Positions 1 through 7,741 of a stretch of DNA of 64,000 nt are shown here, in pieces. How positions within the stretch are numbered: position 1 is the first letter of the stretch; every line of letters begins with the position of its first letter. A model generated the notes under the pieces. It made no database searches and was not told where the DNA came from. It saw only the letters and a list, made by a program, of their open reading frames with translations. The DNA comes from Bosea sp. 685 (lineage in GTDB: Bacteria > Pseudomonadota > Alphaproteobacteria > Rhizobiales > Beijerinckiaceae). The DNA lies in assembly GCF_031884435.1 (NCBI RefSeq), contig NZ_CP134779.1, positions 5,332,001 through 5,396,000 on the forward strand, in the 5' to 3' direction. Both the position numbers and the translations under genes were made by a program.

Positions 1-290
1 AACGCGGCTATTGGTCGAAGAACTTCAAGATCGGGCTGCCCTTCTCCAATTCCTCTCACTACGCCAACCCGGAGGCGGACGCGCTGCTCGAGGCCGCCGC
101 CATCGAGCCTGATGCGGCGAAGCGCAAAGACGAGTTCAACCGTTTCCAGAAGATCATCGATCGCGACCTGCCCGCGATCAACCTCGTCTCGCCGCTCGGC
201 ACGCTGCTCGCGAAAAAGAAGCTGAAAGACTACGCCCCCGGCGCCGAAGGCATCTTCAACAGCTTCGCGGACGTCTATTTTGAGAAATAG
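1..290 (+). CDS. ABC transporter substrate-binding protein, C-terminal fragment (peptide/nickel type)
   Basis: The gene enters from the left edge, and its reading frame (first full codon at 3) runs to a TAG at 288-290. About 95 residues are visible. They resemble the C-terminus of family 5 periplasmic binding proteins: a run like NPEADALLEAA, then a helix with FQKIIDRDLPAINL, then a short tail ending in DVYFEK. Such proteins capture peptides, opines or similar solutes in the periplasm for an ABC importer. No permease or ATPase follows, so the rest of the transporter would be upstream or elsewhere. An IS remnant begins directly after the stop. The family call is fairly firm; the substrate is unknown. 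Confidence 0.75.
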   Translation, partial: RGYWSKNFKIGLPFSNSSHYANPEADALLEAAAIEPDAAKRKDEFNRFQKIIDRDLPAINLVSPLGTLLAKKKLKDYAPGAEGIFNSFADVYFEK

Positions 291-344
291 CGCGGTTCGG
301 ATTTAAGTGTTGATTCTGTTTGGCCGCCGCAGTCCGCCAAATTG

Positions 345-612
345 ATCGGAACGAGAATCGCGCCGTCTTCTGCTGCAGGGTCAGTAAGTCGACGCGGTGG
401 CGCACGATAACCGCGACGCGCTGGTTCGTTTCGGCTCCGTAGCGCCGCAAGCATGTCGGCGGCCAGCGCCGCATCGTCAGTGCGGCCCTTCGGAACCTTG
501 CGTTGTGTAGATCGATGCTGCCCCAGAACCCGGCACGCCAACCGCTCCGACACGTCGAACTTCTCGATGACGTGGTCGGTGCAGGGACGGCGCCGGGCAG
601 GGCTCAGTAGTT
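345..612 (-). pseudogene. IS3-family orfB, N-terminal remnant
   Basis: The minus-strand frame reads LSPARRRPCTDHVIEKF, then SERLACRVLGQHRSTQRK, the conserved N-terminal helical region of IS3-group OrfB that precedes the rve integrase core. Similarity continues in another frame after about 90 residues and then disappears; there is no DDE domain. The normal arrangement, orfB overlapping the end of orfA by a frameshift window, is kept at about 605-612. This is a truncated and frameshifted remnant. Confidence 0.65.
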
Positions 613-882
613 TCCCGATGCAGCTTCCTTGAGAATGAGCTTCTCCAACGTCAGATCCGAGATGGCTTTGCGCAGCCGCTCGTTCTCCTTCTCCAGATCC
701 TTCAGTCGCTTCACCTGATCGGATTTCGGCCCGCCAAACTCTTTGCGCCAGCGGTAATAGGTGAACGCCGTCACGCTGATGGCCCGGATCGCCTCCGCGA
801 CCGGGCGCCCCTGGGACAACAGCACGTCGACCTGCCGCAGCTTCGCGACGATCTCTTCAGGCTTGTGCTTCTTCTGCGGCAT
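604..882 (-). CDS. IS3-family transposase OrfA
   Basis: This is a 92-residue protein starting MPQKKHKPEEI; an upstream ATG at 897 would add five residues. It has the helix-turn-helix of HTH_Tnp_1 proteins (VAEAIRAI then TYYRWRKEFGG) followed by a leucine-zipper-like coiled coil (KDLEKENERLRKAISDLTLE) used for OrfA multimerisation. In IS3 elements OrfA binds the terminal repeats and is joined to OrfB by -1 frameshifting. Here OrfB is destroyed, so this is probably a non-functional survivor. Confidence 0.8.
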   Translation of the reverse strand: MPQKKHKPEEIVAKLRQVDVLLSQGRPVAEAIRAISVTAFTYYRWRKEFGGPKSDQVKRLKDLEKENERLRKAISDLTLEKLILKEAASGNY

Positions 883-950
883 CGCGGCATCCTCCAAAGG
901 CTCAAAAAGCCTACTTCAGGGAGGGCCACTTTTCAGGGGGCAGGCCACGC

Positions 951-1190
951 AGGGTGGCGCGTCGTCTGGTGAGCCCACTCGGCTGCGGCCGTCCGTGAGC
1001 GAAATGGCATCTTCGCCGGGGAAGCAGCAATCGCGGAGCAGCGGCGGCGCCTTGAACTTTTTCAAGGTAGATGAGACGGGTTCACGTTGTTCTGCTCGGC
1101 GAGCGGCAACGGGGCGGGGTTGCCGACGATGTGTCGGCTCGCTAAGCCGTGACGGCCCACATACCCGCTACGCAGAGATTTAACCGAACG
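951..1190. other. Gap between IS remnant and DeoR-family gene
   Basis: I recognise no gene here. The stretch is GC-rich and carries no convincing promoter hexamers or strong hairpin. It probably contains the promoter of the regulator that starts at 1191, plus sequence left by past insertions. Confidence 0.4.
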
Positions 1191-1958
1191 ATGGGATCAA
1201 CGAACGAAGACCGTCAGCGACGTCTCGTCATGATTGTCGAGGAGCGCAATCGCGCCAGCGTCAATCAGTTATCCGCCGAGCTAGGTGTCTCGAAGGAGAC
1301 CGTCAGGCGGGATCTGGCATGGCTTGACCGGAAGGGCCTGATCCAGAAGACTCACGGTGGAGCTGCATCGGCGCATTCGGCCGCCGAGACCTCATTCCTG
1401 AAGCGGAGCGAACGGCAGCTACGGGAGAAGCAAGTCATTGCCCGCTTGGTGAACGACCTCCTCTCACCTGGCGAGACACTCATGATGAATGCTGGCACTA
1501 CGGTCTACGCGGTTGCGAACGCCATCTCCGCGCGGAACGATTTGACCGTTGTGACCAATTCTCTCGACGTCGGCTCACGACTACTGCACGCTCGCGGTGG
1601 TAACAGCATCGTGGTGCTCGGCGGAAGCCTGGGCCAGGACTCGCAGACCTTCGGGGAAATGACGCTCGCCGAGATCAGAGGCTTTCGCGTCGATCATGCA
1701 ATCCTGACCGTGGGTGCGATCGACGGCGAGTCCATCTACGTCGATTTCTCGCCGGAGATCGCCTCGGTCGTTCGCGCGATGATGGGGCAGGCGAAACTCA
1801 CGACCATTGTCGCCGACTCATCCAAGTTCGGCAAAACCGCGCTGGTCGAGGTGTGCAAGCTCTCTGCGGTTCACCGTGTGGTCACAGACACCATGCCGGA
1901 TTCGGCCATCTCGACCGCCTTCAGGCGCGAGAACGTCGAGCTGATTTGCCCGACCTAG
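1191..1958 (+). CDS. DeoR/GlpR-family transcriptional regulator
   Basis: This is a 255-residue DNA-binding regulator of sugar or sugar-phosphate genes. The N-terminal DeoR winged helix-turn-helix reads NRASVNQLSAELGVSKETV then RRDLAWLDRKGLI followed by the diagnostic KTHGGA. The C-terminal DeoRC effector domain (about residues 75-235) contains GTTVYAVA, VVTNSLDV and ADSSKFGK, which form the phosphosugar-binding fold. I chose the ATG at 1191; the same frame is open from 1149 and would add 14 unlikely residues. The gene converges with the hydrolase at 1976. It may control the hydrolase and binding-protein genes, given the phased repeats at 4032-4073, but that link is inferred. Confidence 0.85.
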   Translation: MGSTNEDRQRRLVMIVEERNRASVNQLSAELGVSKETVRRDLAWLDRKGLIQKTHGGAASAHSAAETSFLKRSERQLREKQVIARLVNDLLSPGETLMMNAGTTVYAVANAISARNDLTVVTNSLDVGSRLLHARGGNSIVVLGGSLGQDSQTFGEMTLAEIRGFRVDHAILTVGAIDGESIYVDFSPEIASVVRAMMGQAKLTTIVADSSKFGKTALVEVCKLSAVHRVVTDTMPDSAISTAFRRENVELICPT

Positions 1959-1975
1959 TCTCTCCGCCCCTTCCC

Positions 1976-2905
1976 TTACGATACAGCAGAACGGATGGCG
2001 CGGCCCAGATACGCGACCTCCTCCCGCACAACGGCACTCTGTTCGACAGCACGAATGAAGCCGTGAATTGAGCCCTTGACGCAGCGCAGTTCAGCCGGTG
2101 TGCCGGCGGCCGCAAGCGCCTCCGCGTAACGGTTTCCCTCGTCTCGCAGGGGATCGTGCTCGGCCGTGATCACGAGCGCTGGCGCCAAACCCGAAAAATT
2201 CGTGGAAATGGTGGGTCGAGCATAAGGATCCGCGAGGCTCAGATCTCCGGCAAGGTAGTCCTTCCAGAAGCCCATCATCTGAGTCCGCCCGAGGAATGGA
2301 TCGTGGACGTTGCCGAGATAGCAAGGGGTCTCGAAATCTGTGTCGAGGCACGGGAAGATCAGATACTGAAGCTGAATCTGCGGCCCAGACGCGTCGCGGG
2401 ACTTAATCGCGCAAGCCGCGGCGAGATTGCCCCCCGCGCTATCGCCTCCTACGACGATCCGACCTGGGTCCACGCCAAAAACCCCTCCGTTCTCAGCCAA
2501 CCACGTCACCGCGAAATAAGCGTCCTCGAAAGCCGCTGGATAGGGATTTTCTGGCGCGAGCCGATAGTTGACGCTGAACACCTGCACACCGGCGGCCTGC
2601 GCGATCGATATGCCGTAGACGTCGTGCGTAAAGATGCTGCCAGATACGAAACCGCCACCATGGAAGAAGACGGCCGCGGCGCCCGGCACGTGGTTCTCCG
2701 GACGATAGATCCTCAGTCCGATCTGCCGCCCCGGCGCGTCGATGAAGCGGCTTCTGATCTGCATGCCCTCGGGACAGACAGGCGCCATGGCCTCCGCGAG
2801 GCGCTCCCGAAGCTCTCGATGGCCAGCCGCACTCGTCGGCTTCGCAAGGCCTCGGGCAGATTGCAATGCTTGGTCGACGTAAGCCTGGATGCCTGGTTCA
2901 AACAT
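1976..2905 (-). CDS. Alpha/beta hydrolase, hormone-sensitive-lipase family
   Basis: This is a serine ester hydrolase of about 310 residues. It shows the HSL-family oxyanion motif HGGG (in FFHGGGFVSG), the nucleophile elbow GDSAGG, an acid residue in EHDPLRDEG and the catalytic histidine in SIHGFI. The frame extends upstream to 3025, but the ATG at 2905 (MFEPGIQAYVDQ) places the start just after the stop of the preceding gene at 2947 and matches the usual N-terminus. The 41-bp gap to the binding-protein gene suggests one transcript. The substrate is unknown; short-chain acyl esters are usual for the family. Confidence 0.85.
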   Translation of the reverse strand: MFEPGIQAYVDQALQSARGLAKPTSAAGHRELRERLAEAMAPVCPEGMQIRSRFIDAPGRQIGLRIYRPENHVPGAAAVFFHGGGFVSGSIFTHDVYGISIAQAAGVQVFSVNYRLAPENPYPAAFEDAYFAVTWLAENGGVFGVDPGRIVVGGDSAGGNLAAACAIKSRDASGPQIQLQYLIFPCLDTDFETPCYLGNVHDPFLGRTQMMGFWKDYLAGDLSLADPYARPTISTNFSGLAPALVITAEHDPLRDEGNRYAEALAAAGTPAELRCVKGSIHGFIRAVEQSAVVREEVAYLGRAIRSAVS

Positions 2906-2946
2906 GAATCGCGATCCGATCGTGGGAGGGGCGTCACTGGTTGAGA

Positions 2947-3999
2947 TCAGCGCTTCGGGTCGCTTTTTCCTGCGAACCGGCTCTGCCATTCTTTGAGAAT
3001 CCGATCCCGGTCGGACGCGATCCAATAGTGGTCGTTATCGGTGATCAACGTCGATGGATCGACAGCCGAGCTGCTGCTCTGTTGGCGTTGCGCGGGGCGC
3101 CCAATCACCTCCCAGAACTCGGAATAGACCTTGTTAGCCGCCGGACTGACGGCCCAATCGGCGAATTTTTTCGCGGCATCCTGCTTCTTCGAGGATTTCA
3201 GGATCGCAACCGTGGACAGCGCCCAGCCGACGCCCTCTTCCGGGAAGATCACGTCGATCGGCGCCCCACGGCCTTTGTCGAGCACCCCTTCGGAAGAATA
3301 CGAGATGCCCGCGACGAACTCGCCATTGGAGGCCGAGTTGCACGGCTTGTTCCCCGAATGGGTGTATATCGCGATGTTAGGGTGGAGCTTCTCCATGAAG
3401 TCCCAGCCAGGCCCCTCGCCGAACTTCTGAAGCCAGCCGGAAACTGAGATGAAGCCCGTGCCCGACGATGCTGGGTCCGGCATAGTGATCTGCCCCTTGA
3501 ATCGAGGATCGAGCAAGTCGGACCACTTCTTCGGAGCGGGTATGCCGCGTTTCTTTGCTTCAATCGTGTTGAAGCAAACGGCGGCCATATAAGCGAAGAC
3601 GCCTGACCATAGCGGTGGGTCATTCTTGTCTTTGAATTTCCGATCGATCTCATCGTAACCGGCAGGCTTGTAAGGTAGAAGCAGGCCCGCGGATCCGGCC
3701 TGGATGATGTTCTCGCTCGCCAAGGCAAAGACCACGTCGGCCGGTGAACGCGGCCCCTCAGAGAGAAGCCGCGCGGCGATCACGCCCGACGAATCTCGCA
3801 GCCATTTAATGCTGATGTCGGGATATGACTGTCTGAAGCTCTGCGTGTAGGGCGCGAGCTGCGTGGGAAGCAGCGTCGTGTAGACCGTGATCTCTTCGGC
3901 AGCAGCAGACCTCGCAAAAAGGGCGAGAAGAGTTCCGACCAGGAGGGAGCCGAGAACTCCTAGGCGGGCAGACGAGCAATCGCGGCGCAGTAGGGACAT
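2947..3999 (-). CDS. Extracellular solute-binding protein, 2-aminoethylphosphonate type
   Basis: This is a 350-residue periplasmic binding protein with an N-terminal signal peptide (hydrophobic core LGSLLVGTLLALF, cleavage after RSAAA). The mature part begins EEITVYTTLLPTQ. Motifs such as KWLRDSSG, MPDPASSGTGF and YTHSGNKPC match the family annotated as putative 2-aminoethylphosphonate ABC binding proteins (related to the Fe3+-type AfuA fold). No permease or ATPase gene is next to it, so it is an orphan unless they lie elsewhere. The ATG at 3999 was chosen; a TTG at 4014 is possible. Substrate assignment is by family resemblance only. Confidence 0.75.
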   Translation of the reverse strand: MSLLRRDCSSARLGVLGSLLVGTLLALFARSAAAEEITVYTTLLPTQLAPYTQSFRQSYPDISIKWLRDSSGVIAARLLSEGPRSPADVVFALASENIIQAGSAGLLLPYKPAGYDEIDRKFKDKNDPPLWSGVFAYMAAVCFNTIEAKKRGIPAPKKWSDLLDPRFKGQITMPDPASSGTGFISVSGWLQKFGEGPGWDFMEKLHPNIAIYTHSGNKPCNSASNGEFVAGISYSSEGVLDKGRGAPIDVIFPEEGVGWALSTVAILKSSKKQDAAKKFADWAVSPAANKVYSEFWEVIGRPAQRQQSSSSAVDPSTLITDNDHYWIASDRDRILKEWQSRFAGKSDPKR

Positions 4000-4031
4000 C
4001 GCGGTTCCAATCAAATAGGGCCGGGATATCG

Positions 4032-4073
4032 TATGACCGATTTATGCCCGAATCAAGACCATATATGTCCGAA
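4032..4073. promoter_or_regulatory. Helically phased direct repeats, candidate DeoR-family operator
   Basis: Three copies of a TATGNCCGA motif start at 4032 (TATGACCGA), 4043 (TATGCCCGAA) and 4064 (TATGTCCGAA). The offsets of 11 and 21 bp are close to one and two helical turns, so all three face the same side of the DNA. The last copy extends into a near-palindrome, ATGTCCGAACAT, resembling GlpR-type half sites. The array lies just upstream of the binding-protein start at 3999. The repeats are visible; the regulator is inferred. Confidence 0.45.
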
Positions 4074-4316
4074 CATTTTGCATTTGCACTCAGCCAGAGT
4101 GATCGAGACGCTCCCGGGGTGCGCCAGAAGCGGGCGTCTGGTTGCCGCTCGATTGTGTTGAAGAAGTCGGCGCTGGGTCGGCTGTCGACCGAGGCTGGGT
4201 GGTTTTGTGAGAGGGCGCTTCGCCCTCATGCCGCCTGGGTCGGCGCTCTCACCGGCATCAGATTCGCCATTTTCCTGAGGTTCTGGGCGGTGGCGGCAAG
4301 GAGGAACTCGTCGCGG
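4053..4316 (-). mobile_element. 3' fragment of an IS transposase gene (IS1182-like)
   Basis: The minus-strand frame reads EFLLAATAQNLRKMANLM, the conserved C-terminal helix of IS1182-type transposases, and then non-coding IS end sequence down to about 4053. Only the last 30 or so codons remain. It is joined to the truncated acetyltransferase gene at about 4316. The family assignment rests on a short motif. Confidence 0.5.
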
Positions 4317-4567
4317 GCGCCGCGATGGAAATCGGCGAGCCCGGTCTGGCCAAGCAAGCGGCCGCTCTCCTTCTCGATGATGACGAAAAGCCCGTATCCC
4401 AGCAGCGACCAGTGCCCGGCATAGCGCAGCAGACGGTGCCAACTCTCCTCCCGCGACATCGGCCCGCCGATGAAGCTCATGACCGCGGGGTCGGAGAGCA
4501 GCGCATAGCAAGCCTCGAAATCGTCCAGGACGGGCGGGCGGAGCAGCAGACGTTCGGTCTCGATCAT
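4226..4567 (-). pseudogene. GNAT acetyltransferase truncated by an IS fragment
   Basis: The first ~83 codons encode the start of a RimJ/RimL-type GNAT acetyltransferase (METERLLLRP-like start as MIETERLLLRP, then SFIGGPMSREESW and the beta-4 segment GYGLFVIIEKESGRLLGQTGL). The frame then runs into IS transposase sequence and stops at 4226. The acetyl-CoA pyrophosphate-binding loop and everything after it are missing, so the product should be inactive. The start at 4567 is the normal GNAT start. Confidence 0.7.
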
Positions 4568-4738
4568 GACAGCTTTGAACCATTTTCAGCGCTCGTCGCC
4601 TATGGCGAAGATGCGCGCTCCCGGTTGCGCCCCGGACACATCGCCGGCAAAGATCCCGCGCCGCATAAATGTGAAGCAGCCGCCATAAGTTCCCGATATG
4701 TTCTTGCGCACAATCTGAAGCTCGACTAGCCTCACGCA

Positions 4739-4863
4739 AGGGCAGGATGCGAAAAAGTGGGAACCGGTTTTTCGCATTGATCCTGCCCTAACTCTCAGTT
4801 GAGAGACGGATTCAGATGTCGGATGGGATCACCATGTGGGCCCATCTGACATCGTCCGGCTCT
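4739..4863 (+). repeat. Composite palindromic repeat, distal module only
   Basis: Two consecutive hairpins: GCGAAAAAGTGGGAACC with GGTTTTTCGC nested inside GGGCAGGAT/ATCCTGCCC, then a second arm pair around CAGATGTC and GACATC. The whole stretch aligns with 24864-24990, where the second hairpin has changed in a paired way (CAGATTTCAG with CTGAAATC). It lies directly upstream of comM. Confidence 0.75.
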
Positions 4864-4882
4864 CGGGCAAGGGGCAGCGCTG

Positions 4883-6421
4883 ATGGTGACGCGGGTCGCG
4901 ACGGTGGCGTTCGAGGGCATCGAGGCGCGCGCCGTCGATGTACAGGTGCAGGTGACGCCAGGCGGCGTCGCCTTCATCCTGGTCGGCCTGCCCGACAAGG
5001 CCGTGGCCGAAAGCCGCGAGCGGGTGCGCGCCGCACTGATCGCCTCGGGACTGGCGCTGCCGGCCAAGCGCATCACCGTCAATCTCGCGCCCGCCGACTT
5101 GCCAAAGGAAGGCAGCCATTACGATTTACCGATCGCGCTCGGCGTGATGGCGGCGATCGGGGCGATCCCGGCAGATGCGCTGGCGGGCTACACGGTCCTG
5201 GGCGAACTCGCGCTCGACGGCACGATCACGGCGGTGGCCGGCGTGCTGCCCGCCGCGATCGCCGCCTATGGCAGGGGCCAGGGGCTGATCTGCCCGGCGG
5301 CGTCCGGCCCCGAAGCGGCCTGGGCCGCCGCCGATATCGACATCCTCAGCCCGCGCTCGCTGATCCAGCTCGCCAATCATTTCAAGGGCACGCAGGTGAT
5401 GGCGCGGCCGGAGCCGGCCGTGGCGCGGCAATCGGGCTCCCTGCCCGACCTCGCCGACATCAAGGGCCAGGAGAGCGCCAAGCGCGTCCTCGAAATCGCT
5501 GCGGCCGGAGGTCATAATCTCCTGATGAACGGGCCGCCCGGCGCCGGCAAATCGATGCTGGCAAGCCGGCTGCCCTCAATCCTGCCGCCGCTGAACCCGC
5601 GCGAATTGCTGGAAGTCTCGATGGTGCTCTCGGTCGCAGGCCATCTCGCCGATGGGGCGCTGACCGACCGGCGGCCCTTCCGCGCGCCGCATCATTCGGC
5701 CTCGATGGCGGCGCTCGTCGGCGGCGGATTGCAGGCCAAGCCAGGCGAGATCTCGCTCGCCCATCACGGCGTGCTCTTCCTCGACGAATTGCCGGAGTTC
5801 CAGGCGCAGGCGCTCGATGCGCTGCGCCAGCCGATGGAGACTGGCGACGTGCTGATCTCGCGGGCCAATCATCGCGCCGTCTACCCGGCCCGCTTCCAGC
5901 TCGTCGCGGCGATGAATCCGTGCCGCTGCGGCAAGGCGACGGAGCCGGGCTTCGCCTGTCGCCGCCAGCAGAACGAGCGCTGCATGGCGCAGTACCAGAG
6001 CCGCATCTCCGGGCCGATGCTCGACCGTATCGACATCACCATCGACGTGCCGGCGGTCACGGCTTCCGACCTGATCCTGCCGAGCCCAAGCGAGGGCTCG
6101 GCCGAGGTCGCGGCCCGCGTCGCGGCGGCAAGGCGGCTCCAGACGGCACGGTTCGAGGCGCTTGGTCTCGGCGGCATCTCGACCAACGCCGCCTGCCCGG
6201 CGACGGTGCTGGACGAGATCGCGCGGCCCGACAATGCCGGCCTCAAGCTGCTCAGGGACGCCGCCGACGCGATGCGCCTGACGGCGCGGGCCTATCACCG
6301 TGTCCTGAAGGTGGCCCGGACCCTGGCCGATCTCGACGGCGAGCCCAAAATCGGGCGCATCCATCTGGCGGAGGCCCTGTCCTACCGTTCGCGCATCGAC
6401 CAGGTCGCGCAGGCTGCGTGA
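4883..6421 (+). CDS. comM: YifB/ComM-family Mg-chelatase-like AAA+ ATPase
   Basis: This is a 512-residue helicase-like ATPase that in competent bacteria promotes branch migration during natural transformation. The first ~180 residues form the Lon-protease-like domain. The AAA+ core has Walker A GPPGAGKS at residues 217-224 and Walker B GVLFLDELPEF; the Mg_chelatase C-terminal domain holds the CRCG and CRRQQ cysteine-containing segment and ends at RSRIDQ. The length is normal for the family. The start ATG GTG ACG has AAGGGG a few bases upstream. It stands alone downstream of a palindromic element. Confidence 0.93.
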   Translation: MVTRVATVAFEGIEARAVDVQVQVTPGGVAFILVGLPDKAVAESRERVRAALIASGLALPAKRITVNLAPADLPKEGSHYDLPIALGVMAAIGAIPADALAGYTVLGELALDGTITAVAGVLPAAIAAYGRGQGLICPAASGPEAAWAAADIDILSPRSLIQLANHFKGTQVMARPEPAVARQSGSLPDLADIKGQESAKRVLEIAAAGGHNLLMNGPPGAGKSMLASRLPSILPPLNPRELLEVSMVLSVAGHLADGALTDRRPFRAPHHSASMAALVGGGLQAKPGEISLAHHGVLFLDELPEFQAQALDALRQPMETGDVLISRANHRAVYPARFQLVAAMNPCRCGKATEPGFACRRQQNERCMAQYQSRISGPMLDRIDITIDVPAVTASDLILPSPSEGSAEVAARVAAARRLQTARFEALGLGGISTNAACPATVLDEIARPDNAGLKLLRDAADAMRLTARAYHRVLKVARTLADLDGEPKIGRIHLAEALSYRSRIDQVAQAA

Positions 6422-6515
6422 GCCTTTGCCTGCTGCGGACAGCGCTCGCTCGCCACGCTGCGGGTTATGCGGCCTTGGGTCAGAGATGCACCGTCCGTGG
6501 GCTCCGGCGGAGCGA

Positions 6516-7256
6516 TCAGCGCTCGGGGCTCAGACCGACCGGCATCGCGGCAGCGGCCGAGGCGGCGGCGATCGGGGCGACCCTGACGCGGCTGGCGCCC
6601 GACATGGTCACCGAAGGCGTCGTAACGATCCCGGCCATTGCCAGGCGGGTGTTGAGCTCGACCACAGCCCAGGCGCGCGGGCTCGTCTGGGACTGGCGGG
6701 AGAAGAAGATATAACCGGTGTCGCCGAAAAGCCGGATCCGCGAGGAGCGATTGTCGAGCACGTAGTCACCCTGGTCCGTGACGACGGTGAGGACCGCATG
6801 CCCCTCGCCCGACGCCATCTTGACGACGGTGATCAGCAGCACCGAACTCGGCCAGCCGCGTTCGATGAGCAGCTTGCGCTTCATCAGGGCGAAGTCTTCG
6901 CAATCGCCTTTGCCGGAGGTCGGCAGGGACCAGTAATCCTCGCGACCGTACTGGACGAGATCGGAGACTTCCTGGACGCCGTTATTGACCTCTGCGTTGA
7001 CCGCTTCGAGGCCTCCGAAACGGCTGCCATCAAGCGAGACAGAGCCGACGCGGGCGCCGACGGGCCGGCATTCTCCGGGGCTGCGGGCGCAGAAGGCCGA
7101 AAACCCGGCAGGCGCGCGGGCAGATCCGCCAAGCTGCATATGAGCGGTGCGGATCTGGACGGCCAGCCCGAAGAACCATTGCGCCTGAGCGGCCTGCGCG
7201 CCGCAAAGCAGAAGCGCAAATGCAGCAAGACTTGCACGAAGTACTGAAAGGCGCAT
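6516..7256 (-). CDS. BTLCP-family (transglutaminase-like) cysteine proteinase, LapG-like
   Basis: This is a 246-residue exported protein with a signal peptide (LAAFALLLCGAQAAQA) and the bacterial transglutaminase-like cysteine proteinase fold. The likely catalytic triad is Cys119 in GDCEDFALMK, His153 in GEGHAVL and Asp168 in VLDNRSS. Relatives include LapG, the periplasmic protease that releases large surface adhesins. It lies downstream of the TpsB gene on the same strand, with a 480-bp gap. A role in trimming or releasing the neighbouring giant exoprotein is attractive but unproven. A short low-complexity Ala/Val tail follows the domain. Confidence 0.85.
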   Translation of the reverse strand: MRLSVLRASLAAFALLLCGAQAAQAQWFFGLAVQIRTAHMQLGGSARAPAGFSAFCARSPGECRPVGARVGSVSLDGSRFGGLEAVNAEVNNGVQEVSDLVQYGREDYWSLPTSGKGDCEDFALMKRKLLIERGWPSSVLLITVVKMASGEGHAVLTVVTDQGDYVLDNRSSRIRLFGDTGYIFFSRQSQTSPRAWAVVELNTRLAMAGIVTTPSVTMSGASRVRVAPIAAASAAAAMPVGLSPER

Positions 7257-7544
7257 GGTTCATCTCCCCGTCCCTGGAGAGAATTTGCGCAGAAAAACCC
7301 TTCAATTCGGTTCGAATACATAGATCTTATTGATTAAACGACCAGAACACGATTATCACAATGTTCTTCCGAATTGATTTACTTTAACGAATTGCGGCAG
7401 GGTGGAGATCGCATCGCTTTCCGCAACCGTTTTGGTACGTCCAGCCAAACGCCGCGGAAGCGTCCATTTCATCGCTGCGCCAGGATCAGCGATCGTCACG
7501 CATCGTCGCGAGGCCCGTCCACCCTGTATCAGCTGTTCCAGCTC
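7257..7544. other. AT-richer intergenic stretch, promoter region of the BTLCP gene
   Basis: No gene is recognised. The first ~120 bases upstream of the BTLCP start are visibly AT-rich (around 7310-7390) and probably hold its promoter. The remainder leads into the palindromic element at 7545. Confidence 0.4.
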
Positions 7545-7741
7545 GGAACGGAACCGGAGGGCGGCTTCTGTCTCTCGTCAAAGAGGCGGATCACGATGTC
7601 GTCCGAAAACCGGTTTCCCCTTTTCGGCATCGCGACCTGGAGGATTTTCGAGTGAAGCGGACACCGGCTCACGTGAAGAAACTGTTATAAATTAAAGGCT
7701 TAGAGCCATTCTGTGATTCAGAGAAACGCGGAAGGGCTCTA
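7545..7741 (-). repeat. Composite palindromic repeat, diverged full copy on the minus strand
   Basis: Read on the minus strand it begins AGAGCCCTTCCGCGTTTCTC, continues with TTCTTCACGTGAGCCGG and TTCACTCGAAAATCCTCC, and then GATGCCGAAAAGGGGAAACC with GGTTTTCGG. The order matches the copy at 24762-24990, with many substitutions. It lies between tpsB and the BTLCP gene; its inner end abuts the stop of tpsB. Confidence 0.65.

Larger units (their letters stand above)
345..950 (-). mobile_element. Decayed IS3-family insertion sequence remnant
   Basis: An intact-looking orfA (604-882) is followed on the minus strand by only the first part of orfB, which breaks off and shifts frame near 430-480. 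The catalytic DDE domain is absent, so the element cannot transpose by itself. The right end is placed at about 940-950, where a sequence like the IS terminal repeat (CACTTTTCAGGGGGCAG) lies outside the orfA start. The left end is a deletion junction just after the upstream gene. Boundaries are approximate. Confidence 0.7.

Noticed and set aside
7295..7320. tRNA T-loop-like GGTTCGAATAC
   Set aside because: No matching acceptor stem, anticodon arm or CCA-adjacent stem surrounds it.
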